A stretch of 64,000 nt of DNA from Bacillota bacterium. Its GTDB lineage: Bacteria; Bacillota; Negativicutes; CTSoil-072. Every line of letters starts with the position of its first letter. The first letter of the stretch is position 1. Of the stretch, positions 34,929 to 42,252 are shown one piece after another. Position numbers and translations under genes: made by a program. Location of the stretch: positions 62,001-126,000 of the forward strand of contig JAGFZV010000002.1 in assembly GCA_017889545.1 (NCBI GenBank), written 5' to 3'. The notes beneath the pieces are model-generated. The model was not told where the DNA came from. It searched no databases and worked only from the letters and a program-made list of their open reading frames with translations.

Positions 34929-36152
34929 GTGGAACCCAAAAACATATTAACGGTCAACGGCGGGTCATCAAGCATTAAATTCGCCTTGTTTGCAGTCGGT
35001 GAAGCGCTGCAGCGAATCTTTAAAGGATCAATTGAGAGGATTGGTTTGCCGGACGCTGTTTTTAAGGTGAAAGGGGCAGAGGCTGCAGAAGATTTTTCCC
35101 GTCCGGTGGTGGTATCGGACCATATGATGGCGGTGGACTTGCTGATGGACTGGATTGAAGACCGTATCGGACGGTCCGCAGTGACTGCGGTTGGGCATCG
35201 CGTAGTGCATGGCGGGGCGAAATATTGCGAGCCGCAAATCATCACCGAAGCCATGGTTGCTGATTTGAAGCAGCTTGCGCCGTTTGCCCCGGAGCATCTC
35301 CCACAGGAACTGTTATTGGCTGAGGCTTTTCGTAAACGATTTCCTGACCTGACACAAGTCGCCTGTTTTGATACATCTTTTCACCACACCTTGCCAAGAG
35401 TGGCGCAACTCCTGCCAATACCGCGCAAATATGAGGCGCAGGGAGTTCGACGGTACGGATTTCATGGGTTATCTTACGCGTTTTTGGTCAGAGAGCTGGC
35501 CCGTGTTGCCGGAACCGAGGCCGGTATGGGACGGGTGATCTTTGCTCATTTGGGAAATGGGGCGAGTTTGGCGGCAGTTCATTATGGGCAATCGTTCGAT
35601 ACAAGCATGTGTTTTACACCGACAGCCGGGGTTCCGATGAGCACCCGTTCCGGCGATCTCGATCCGGGACTGGCATGTTATTTGGCGCGGGAGGAAGGTA
35701 TGGATCCGGCAGGTTTTAATGAAATGGTGAATTCGCGTTCAGGGCTTTTGGGCATGTCGGAAACGAGTTCCGACATGCGCGATCTGCTGGAGCGGGAAAA
35801 GAATGATGTCAGGGCTGCCGAGGCAGTTGCCGTTTTTTGCTATCAAGTGAAGAAATGGATCGGTTCTTTCAGCGCAGCACTGGGCGGCTTGGATACTTTG
35901 GTGTTTTCCGCCGGCATCGGTGAAAATTCGCCGCAGGTCCGACAGAGGATCTGCACCGGATTGGGTTTTTTGGGAATTGAAATTGACGAAGAACGTAACT
36001 TGGCAAATGCAGCTGTAATTTCTGCTGAGAATAGCCGTGTTTTTGTCCGGATCATCCGCACAAATGAAGAATGGATGATTGCCAGTTTAGTCAGTGAAAA
36101 GTTGGGGTTGGCGCTAGGCGTGGAAACAACATATAAGGAGGGGGCAACATGA
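34929..36152 (+). CDS. ackA: Acetate kinase
   Basis: ASKHA-fold enzyme (407 residues) making ATP and acetate from acetyl phosphate. Motifs: VNGGSSSIKF (residue ~10), GHRVVHGG (~88), FDTSFHHTL (catalytic Asp region, ~146), HLGNGASL, STRSGDLDPG (~238) and TNEEWMIA near the end. The GTG at 34929 with GGGAGGTGAAGGA upstream gives the family N-terminus; the open frame extends upstream through the end of the previous gene. Its stop overlaps the uspA start (ATGA). No phosphotransacetylase gene is adjacent, so this may be a second acetate kinase or it may use acetyl phosphate from another route. Confidence 0.92.
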   Translation: MEPKNILTVNGGSSSIKFALFAVGEALQRIFKGSIERIGLPDAVFKVKGAEAAEDFSRPVVVSDHMMAVDLLMDWIEDRIGRSAVTAVGHRVVHGGAKYCEPQIITEAMVADLKQLAPFAPEHLPQELLLAEAFRKRFPDLTQVACFDTSFHHTLPRVAQLLPIPRKYEAQGVRRYGFHGLSYAFLVRELARVAGTEAGMGRVIFAHLGNGASLAAVHYGQSFDTSMCFTPTAGVPMSTRSGDLDPGLACYLAREEGMDPAGFNEMVNSRSGLLGMSETSSDMRDLLEREKNDVRAAEAVAVFCYQVKKWIGSFSAALGGLDTLVFSAGIGENSPQVRQRICTGLGFLGIEIDEERNLANAAVISAENSRVFVRIIRTNEEWMIASLVSEKLGLALGVETTYKEGAT

Positions 36153-36601
36153 AACAGCTGAAAAAAATTTTGGTGGCGTATGACGGGTCGCCGCACAGCA
36201 AACAGGCTTTAGAATGGGCGATTGATTTGAGCCGGAAGTATGGAGCTGAAGTTTGTGCCGTTCTTGTCTGGGGAACGTTTCTCGATACGGCGAGCTTTGC
36301 TTTGGTAGAAGGCGGGCCGGCCTGGGCAAGCTTAACTGCAAAAATCAAAGAAGCCCGGGAGAAAGACCTGGAAATGATGGACGAAGTAAAATTACTTGGT
36401 CAAGCGCAAAAAATAAAAATGAATACGGTCATTCTCGAAGGTGATGTCGCTACCGAGTTGATCGACTATGCCAAGAAGGAAGAGATGGATATGATTATTG
36501 CCGGCACCAGGGGACATGGCACACTCGATATTCTGCTCGGCAGCGTAACCATGAAGCTGGTCAGCCTGGCGCCGATGCCTGTGATGGTCGTTAAAGATTG
36601 A
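36149..36601 (+). CDS. Universal stress protein UspA family
   Basis: 150-residue single-domain Usp. The N-terminal KILVAYDGSPHSKQALEWAI and the C-terminal ATP-binding pattern GTRGHGTLDILLGSVT (G-2X-G-9X-G-S/T) indicate an ATP-binding member. It overlaps ackA by four bases and so is translated with it. The context (baeRF-like protein and acetate kinase) suggests a response to energy or stress state. Confidence 0.92.
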   Translation: MKQLKKILVAYDGSPHSKQALEWAIDLSRKYGAEVCAVLVWGTFLDTASFALVEGGPAWASLTAKIKEAREKDLEMMDEVKLLGQAQKIKMNTVILEGDVATELIDYAKKEEMDMIIAGTRGHGTLDILLGSVTMKLVSLAPMPVMVVKD

Positions 36602-36696
36602 TCCTTCATCCTTCATGAAAGAAGCAAAAAGAACGTCCCCTTGCTTCCTGAAAAGTGGGGGCATAATGAAGAAATGTTTGGCAGGAGGGAAGCGTT

Positions 36697-37794
36697 GTGA
36701 GCACATGTAAAAAATGTTTGATGATATCGTCTCTGCAAAATAGTAATTTCAATTCAGAAGGCGAGTGTTATTGGTGTCAGACTAATTTTCCAAACTATAA
36801 GCCAAGAGGCGAAGAAAAATTAGCAGATCTGTTGAATGAGCATCGCAGCAAATCATCTTCTGCCGACTGCATGGTGGGGGTTAGCGGCGGGAAGGACAGT
36901 ACCTACGCATTGATGGCATTAAAGGATACTTATGGACTGAATGTTGAAGCCTTTACCTATGTCCATGAGGGAACTGTCCCTGCCTCCGTGGAAAATGCAA
37001 AAAAAATGTGCATGAAATTGGATGTGAAACACCACATTGTTTCGTTGCCGGATCAAATCCATTTGCGGACATTTAAGACATTTTTTAGATCCTGGCTTGC
37101 ACACCCCAGTCTTGTTTCAGCAGGTATGACATGTGTTGCCTGCAAACATCTTCATATACTGGGCTTTGAACTGGCAAAAGAGCGAAATATTCCCATGATT
37201 GCCTGGGCTTCGACTCCTCTTGAGTGCCCTCCGTTTCTTGCAATTGGGTACAAGGGCAACAATGGTGAAGTGTATCAAAAATCCAGTCTGCTTGAAAATG
37301 CTGCTAATATGATGAAAGAAATGGTTCATTCACCGAAGTTTGTGCAGGGAGTGGTTGAACATTTCTCCACGTGCTACCAAGGGTGTATGGCTGTTTCGCC
37401 CGCTAGTAATTATTTAATAGCAAAATATCCAACCGTTACGCCAATAAAAATTTTTGATTTTATTGATTGGAACCCGCGCGTCGTTATTGATGAAATAACG
37501 CGAAAAGGATGGCAAAAACCGGTAAAAAGCGGCGATGACTGGCATTCGGATTGCTTGTTCCACCATTTTAAGGAATATATGTTTCGAAAAATGCTGGGAG
37601 TATCCTATCTGGAAGCTTACCTGAGCAATCAAATACGGTATGGATTGTTATCAAGAGATGAAGCGATGAAAAGTGTTGAGGAAAACAAAAGAATTTTTCT
37701 TAAAGAATTTCCTATTGCGATTAAAGAATTAGAAATGGATGATATTGCTGACAAAATCGATTATCAACCGTGGCAAAGCAGTGGTGACGAGTAA
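36697..37794 (+). CDS. PP-loop N-acetyl sugar amidotransferase-like protein
   Basis: 365-residue ATP pyrophosphatase of the group that includes WbpG/WbuX/PseA-like amidotransferases, which form amidino sugars of surface glycans with ammonia from HisH/HisF-type partners. The PP-loop is VSGGKDSTYAL near residue 67. N-terminal CKKCLM and CYWC cysteine pairs (residues ~4-7 and ~28-31) are family features and probably bind zinc. The start is GTG behind GGAGGGA. No HisH/HisF-like gene is adjacent, which is unusual for this family. Base use is more AT-rich than in flanking genes, hinting at transfer. A terminator follows. Confidence 0.8.
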   Translation: MSTCKKCLMISSLQNSNFNSEGECYWCQTNFPNYKPRGEEKLADLLNEHRSKSSSADCMVGVSGGKDSTYALMALKDTYGLNVEAFTYVHEGTVPASVENAKKMCMKLDVKHHIVSLPDQIHLRTFKTFFRSWLAHPSLVSAGMTCVACKHLHILGFELAKERNIPMIAWASTPLECPPFLAIGYKGNNGEVYQKSSLLENAANMMKEMVHSPKFVQGVVEHFSTCYQGCMAVSPASNYLIAKYPTVTPIKIFDFIDWNPRVVIDEITRKGWQKPVKSGDDWHSDCLFHHFKEYMFRKMLGVSYLEAYLSNQIRYGLLSRDEAMKSVEENKRIFLKEFPIAIKELEMDDIADKIDYQPWQSSGDE

Positions 37795-37815
37795 GCCACC
37801 GCAAAGAATTAATTC

Positions 37816-37857
37816 GCCGCTCTTGTTCCAGAAGGATTAAGAGCGGCTTCTGTCTTT
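37816..37857. terminator. Terminator between convergent genes
   Basis: GCCGCTCTT (37816-37824) pairs with AAGAGCGGC (37839-37847), followed by TTCTGTCTTTT on the + strand. It probably serves the amidotransferase gene and separates it from the convergent acyltransferase. Confidence 0.65.
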
Positions 37858-37862
37858 TGGCC

Positions 37863-38375
37863 TTACCATGGATAAGGATACAATTTTAATAATTCTGCCA
37901 TTTTATTCTTGCGGTAGTTTTCACGGTCATATCTGGGATTATTTTCAACGCATTTTTTTATATAATCATCCATGGTGGAAAGAACTTTGGCAGGATTTCC
38001 AGCGGCAATCGAATTGGCAGGAATGTCTCTGGTCACTACAGATCCTGCTCCGACGATTGAGTTAGGGCCGATCGAGACACCTGGCAAGATGGTTGTTCCG
38101 TAACCAATTACGCTGTTATCATGAATGGTGATGCGTCCGTAGCGGATCACATCCCGGTATTCGGGCCGGTGGTTAAAGCAAAAAGTGCCTCCGTCATGGG
38201 TAATAAAAGTTACTTTGCTGGTGATGCGTACATGGCGTCCAATGCTGATGAGATAGGGCTCGGAACCAAAATTAGGCATTCCAACCAGATTGCAGTCGTC
38301 GGCAATCTGCAATCCTTTTTTGCGCAGCTGCTTCAATTTATAATGCTTATACAATCTTTTCAACCAAACGAACAT
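37863..38375 (-). CDS. Left-handed beta-helix (hexapeptide) O-acetyltransferase
   Basis: 170-residue acyltransferase of the maltose/galactoside acetyltransferase-like group. Hexapeptide repeats are visible from ISIGRHVRI to VSIGPNSIVGAGSVVTRDIPANSIAAGNPAKVL (about residues 45-140), with a catalytic-type His in THDGG (near residue 60) and the typical GNPAK turn. I prefer the ATG at 38375 (AGGAAGG 11 bases upstream on the minus strand) over a GTG four codons earlier. It likely acetylates a sugar of a surface polysaccharide, together with the neighbouring amidotransferase. It stands alone on the minus strand. Confidence 0.85.
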   Translation of the reverse strand: MFVWLKRLYKHYKLKQLRKKGLQIADDCNLVGMPNFGSEPYLISIGRHVRITSKVTFITHDGGTFCFNHRPEYRDVIRYGRITIHDNSVIGYGTTILPGVSIGPNSIVGAGSVVTRDIPANSIAAGNPAKVLSTMDDYIKKCVENNPRYDRENYRKNKMAELLKLYPYPW

Positions 38376-38496
38376 AACAAGAAACACCTTCCTTTCGATT
38401 GAAAAATTGACAGTATATCTTGATTATACAGCATGCAATGAGAATTAAACAGAAAATTACAAATTGAGTAATTAATGCGGTGAAAAGGGTCCTTTT

Positions 38497-38547
38497 GGAC
38501 AAACTTTGGGACAAGGTATGGACAAACAGAGAAACTAGAAATATAAT
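38497..38547 (+). promoter_or_regulatory. Candidate promoter with three helically phased GGACAA repeats
   Basis: GGACAA occurs at 38497, 38509 and 38520, spaced 12 and 11 bases apart (about one helical turn), just upstream of TATAAT at 38542-38547 (a weak ATGGAC -35 lies 18 bases before it). It looks like an activator-dependent promoter for the type I secretion operon. The 365-base gap 38376-38740 contains this and the attenuator below. Confidence 0.4.
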
Positions 38548-38595
38548 AAAAGCAGACAGATAATTCTGAAAAATCTTTTTAATTTCATATTATAC

Positions 38596-38700
38596 AAGTG
38601 GATGCGCCTATATTTTACATATTCCGTTCCACTTAGCTGCATGTCAGATGTTGAAGGATCCACTTCCGGACCGACTGTTAGGGAGTGGGTCTTGTTTTTT
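38596..38700 (+). promoter_or_regulatory. Candidate transcription attenuator upstream of the type I secretion operon
   Basis: An 11-bp terminator stem forms between 38657-38667 (GATCCACTTCC) and 38681-38691 (GGGAGTGGGTC), followed by TTGTTTTTT, yet it lies just before the operon and not after a gene. An upstream segment AAGTGGAT (38596-38603) can pair either with ATCCACTT inside the left terminator arm (38658-38665), preventing termination, or with CCACTT at 38629-38634, which frees the terminator. These mutually exclusive pairings are the usual layout of a riboswitch-like or protein-controlled leader. The ligand is unknown. Confidence 0.6.
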
Positions 38701-38740
38701 CTACGGGGCAGCAGGGGGGTTGGCGAAGGAGAGGTAAGCG

Positions 38741-40882
38741 ATGAAAGATAAGCAAGAAATTGCAGCGACGGAAGAAAAAGACGATGTGCTTGATCCGAAG
38801 TTACAGTGTTTTTTAATCGTCGCCGGTGTGTTGCAAGTATTTATCAGTGAAACGGAAGTGCGTCAGGCAGTTGAAAAAGGAGTGCGGGAAACAGGGGATA
38901 TTCTGCGGATGGCCAAAACGTTCAGAGTCAAAGCGAATGTGATCCGGCCTGAATTGCAAGAATTGCCCGATATTCCTCTGCCGGCGATTGCCGTAATGAA
39001 GTCCGGTGATTGGGTTGTTATTGGACGCAATGATGATCAAAAAATTCTGGTGCTGCAACCCGGGGAAGATGATCCGCGTCCAACGCCCTTGGATGAATTT
39101 GTTGCTGCATGGAGCGGTGAAGTGCTGACTTTTCAGCGGCGGTTCAGTTGGCAGCATTTTTTGCGTCAATACAATTTAAACTGGTTTACAGGTTCAATAT
39201 TGCAGTACAAGATGTTTTTGGGGGAGGTTGTCGTAGCTTCCTTCTTCTTACAGTTATTTGCGTTGATTACTCCTCTATTCACACAGGTTGTTGTGGATAA
39301 AGTGATTGGGAATCAGGGGATTTCTACATTAAATGTGCTCGGAACCGTGTTTGTTATTTTTGCGCTTTTTCAGTCCGGAATGGGTATTTTGCGTACCTAT
39401 TTGTTGAACCATACGACCAATAAGCTGGATGTTATTTTGGGGACAAAGTTGTTTCGGCACCTGCTGTCGTTGCCGCTGCCCTACTTTGAGCACCGGCAGG
39501 TAGGGCATACTCTGATGCGGATCAGTGCACTGACTAGCATTAGGGAGTTTCTAACCGGTTCAGCGATTACTGTTTTACTGGACACTGTATTTTCAGTCGT
39601 CTTTTTTGCGGTTATGTTTTATTACAGCTGGTCCTTGACGCTCATTGCCTTGGCTGCATTGCCCGTTTATCTTTTGCAGAACGTGATTGCCACTCCGGTG
39701 TACAAACATCGTTTGGATGCGGTTTGGGCGGCGGAAGCGGATAATAATGGCTTTATGGTCGAGGCGGTGACCGGGATCCAGACAGTGAAGGCATTGGCGA
39801 TTGAGCCGCAGTTCAACCGTCGCTGGGAAGAACTCATTGCAAGTTATGTGCGGGCTACGTTCCGCAGCGCTGCCCTGAACATCAGCGTAAGCAATACCAG
39901 TGGACTTGTGCAGCGATTATCAAACCTCGTTATTCTTTGGGTTGGCGGTCATATGGTCATGGATGGCAGGCTGACACTTGGGCAGTTGATTGCATTTCAG
40001 ATGCTTGCGGGGCAGGCCAGCAATCCTGTCTTGGAATTGATTGGGAAATGGCAATCCTTTCAACAAGCCGGATTGTCCATGGAGCGGATGGGCGATATCT
40101 TGAACACCCGGCCGGAACTCGTTTATGCAGCTCCGGCGGAGCAACCACCTATTGAAGGGCGTATCCGGTTTGAAGATGTTTCTTTCCGTTATGACCCGCA
40201 TGGTCCGCTCATTCTGGATTGCATTCATCTGGATATCCCAGTAGGCAAACGGGTTGGAATTGTAGGCCGCTCCGGGTCTGGGAAAAGTACATTAACGAAG
40301 CTGGTGCAGAATTTCTATATCCCGGAGAAAGGACGGGTAATCATTGATGATTCGGATTTAAAGACTGTAGAGCCCTCGTGGCTTCGCCGCCAAATTGGCA
40401 CGGTAATGCAAGAAAGCTACCTGTTTGGCGGCAGCATCCGGGATAATATTGCAATGGCTGATCCAGGCGCTGATATGGAAGATGTGATCAAAGCCTCTCA
40501 GACTGCCGGTGCACACGAATTTATTTTGGAATTGCCGCAAGGCTACGACACAATGGTAGGAGAACGCGGTACGGCGTTGTCAGGCGGCCAGCGTCAGCGG
40601 ATTGCTATTGCCAGGGCGCTTTTAACGGGGCCAAGGATTATCATTTTCGATGAAGCCACCAGTGCGCTTGACTATGAGTCAGAGAGGATTATTACCGATA
40701 ATATGAGCGCTATTTGCGCAGGCAGGACAGCGTTGATCATCGCTCACAGACTTTCAACAGTGAAAGATTGCGATCGAATTATTGTGCTGGATCATGGACG
40801 GATTGTCGAGCAAGGTTCGCACGCCGAATTGATTGCGCAACAAGGCGTGTATCAAAAATTAGTTGCGCAGCAAGAGGGATGA
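38741..40882 (+). CDS. Type I secretion ABC transporter with inactive C39-like domain (HlyB/LapB type), copy 1
   Basis: 713-residue inner membrane ABC exporter. An N-terminal C39-like domain (about 15-140) lacks both the catalytic Cys-Gly context and the His of true C39 peptidases (GDWVVIGRN where the peptidase has HYVV), so it should bind and not cleave substrate, as in HlyB. A six-helix membrane domain (about 160-440) follows, then an ATPase with GRSGSGKST near residue 510, LSGGQRQR near 612 and IIFDEATSALD. Start behind GGAGAGG. It pairs with the HlyD-like gene that overlaps its end and with a second ABC protein downstream; the TolC-like gene at 4785 may complete the channel. Confidence 0.92.
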   Translation: MKDKQEIAATEEKDDVLDPKLQCFLIVAGVLQVFISETEVRQAVEKGVRETGDILRMAKTFRVKANVIRPELQELPDIPLPAIAVMKSGDWVVIGRNDDQKILVLQPGEDDPRPTPLDEFVAAWSGEVLTFQRRFSWQHFLRQYNLNWFTGSILQYKMFLGEVVVASFFLQLFALITPLFTQVVVDKVIGNQGISTLNVLGTVFVIFALFQSGMGILRTYLLNHTTNKLDVILGTKLFRHLLSLPLPYFEHRQVGHTLMRISALTSIREFLTGSAITVLLDTVFSVVFFAVMFYYSWSLTLIALAALPVYLLQNVIATPVYKHRLDAVWAAEADNNGFMVEAVTGIQTVKALAIEPQFNRRWEELIASYVRATFRSAALNISVSNTSGLVQRLSNLVILWVGGHMVMDGRLTLGQLIAFQMLAGQASNPVLELIGKWQSFQQAGLSMERMGDILNTRPELVYAAPAEQPPIEGRIRFEDVSFRYDPHGPLILDCIHLDIPVGKRVGIVGRSGSGKSTLTKLVQNFYIPEKGRVIIDDSDLKTVEPSWLRRQIGTVMQESYLFGGSIRDNIAMADPGADMEDVIKASQTAGAHEFILELPQGYDTMVGERGTALSGGQRQRIAIARALLTGPRIIIFDEATSALDYESERIITDNMSAICAGRTALIIAHRLSTVKDCDRIIVLDHGRIVEQGSHAELIAQQGVYQKLVAQQEG

Positions 40883-40884
40883 TG

Positions 40885-42249
40885 ATGAATAAGAAATGGA
40901 GACCTTGGAATTTATTTAGAAAGGAAAGTGGTCGAAAACTTACCCGGCGGGAAACCGAATTTTTGCCTGCTGTCCTGGAAGTGACTGAGACTCCGCCGTC
41001 GCCTCTTGGCAGAATATTGTTATGGACGATTATTGGTTTGACAGCAGCGGTCGTTGTATGGTCCGTTTTTGGCCGCGTCGATGAGGTTGCCCTGGCTCCC
41101 GGAAAAATCATTCCGATGGGGCAAGTGAAACCATTGCAGGCGGAGGATAAGGGAATTGTAAAACAGATATACATCCATGAAGGGCAGCGAGTAAAAAAAG
41201 GAGAAACGCTGATGGAATTGGACAGGGTCATATCTGCTGCGGATGTGGAACGGATCAGGAAGGAAGTCCTGTACTATACACTGGAAATTCAGCGGCTTTC
41301 GGCGGAAAAGGAACGTCGTCCGTTTACACCACTCCGCAACGGGGAAATCGATCCGCAAAACATTGATTTTCAAATTCAATTGTACAACAGCCGCAATAAT
41401 GAATATCGGGCAAAAGTTGGCGCTGCCGAAGATGGTGTCCGACAAAACGAAGCTGCATTGGAGATGGCTGTGATTAACCGGAATAAATTGTCAGACCAAT
41501 TAGCGGTGGCTGCTGATAAGGAAGAACGAATTGAAAGACTGCTTGAACAAAATGCAATCGCATTATTTCAAGTGATGGATCAAAGATCAAGACGAATGGA
41601 ATTGGAACAAAATTTGGCGGCTCAAGAAAAAGAAATCGTTCGCAGCCGGGCAGTTCTTGCACAAAGCAAGAAAAATATGGAAAGTGTTGTAGCTGAACAT
41701 GACCGTGAGGTTGGCACGAAACTGTTGGAAGATCAAAAACAATTGGCGGCGTATCAAGCGGAACTAAAAAAAGTGGAAGAGAAGGACCGGCTGACCAAGA
41801 TTATCGCTCCCGCTGACGGGACGGTAAGCCAATTTTCCGTTCATTCACCGGGTGCCATAGTCACAACGGCTCAGGTCTTGATGGTTTTGGTTCCCAATGA
41901 TGTTGAACTGGAAGTGGAAGCGTGGGCTGCAAACAAAGATATTGGGTTCATTCGCATCGGTCAGATGGCAGAAGTGAAGATTGACACGTTTAATTTTCAA
42001 AAATACGGTGTGATTGCTGCGGAAGTGGTCGATATTAATCCGGATGCGGAACAGGATAAAGAGAAAAACTTTGCGTATCGTGTGCGGTTGAAATTGGCGA
42101 AAGACAGCGTGGCAGTCAATGATAAAATGATCCCGCTGACTCCTGGAATGACCGCTATGGCCGAAATAAAAATTCGACAGAAGCGGGTAATCGAGTATTT
42201 CCTGGATCCATTCCGGCAGTATCAGAGCGAGGCGCTGAGGGAGAGGTAA
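40885..42249 (+). CDS. HlyD-family membrane fusion protein
   Basis: Periplasmic adaptor of type I secretion, 454 residues. A cytosolic N-terminus (about 1-45) precedes one membrane helix (about 46-67), then a lipoyl half-motif (VKPLQAEDKGIVKQIYIHEGQRVKKGETL), a long coiled coil (about 115-300), the second lipoyl half (RLTKIIAPADGTVSQFSVHSPG) and beta-barrel domains. Three in-frame ATGs overlap the stop of the ABC gene; the third (40885) has GAGGG at the best spacing. The open frame extending back to 40714 is only read-through of the ABC gene in another frame. It lies between two ABC genes with no gap. Confidence 0.93.
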   Translation: MNKKWRPWNLFRKESGRKLTRRETEFLPAVLEVTETPPSPLGRILLWTIIGLTAAVVVWSVFGRVDEVALAPGKIIPMGQVKPLQAEDKGIVKQIYIHEGQRVKKGETLMELDRVISAADVERIRKEVLYYTLEIQRLSAEKERRPFTPLRNGEIDPQNIDFQIQLYNSRNNEYRAKVGAAEDGVRQNEAALEMAVINRNKLSDQLAVAADKEERIERLLEQNAIALFQVMDQRSRRMELEQNLAAQEKEIVRSRAVLAQSKKNMESVVAEHDREVGTKLLEDQKQLAAYQAELKKVEEKDRLTKIIAPADGTVSQFSVHSPGAIVTTAQVLMVLVPNDVELEVEAWAANKDIGFIRIGQMAEVKIDTFNFQKYGVIAAEVVDINPDAEQDKEKNFAYRVRLKLAKDSVAVNDKMIPLTPGMTAMAEIKIRQKRVIEYFLDPFRQYQSEALRER

Positions 42250-42252
42250 CAA

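Noticed and set aside
40714-40884. Upstream extension of the HlyD gene
   Set aside because: This stretch is the end of the ABC gene read in another frame; the HlyD start at 40885 has its own ribosome binding site.
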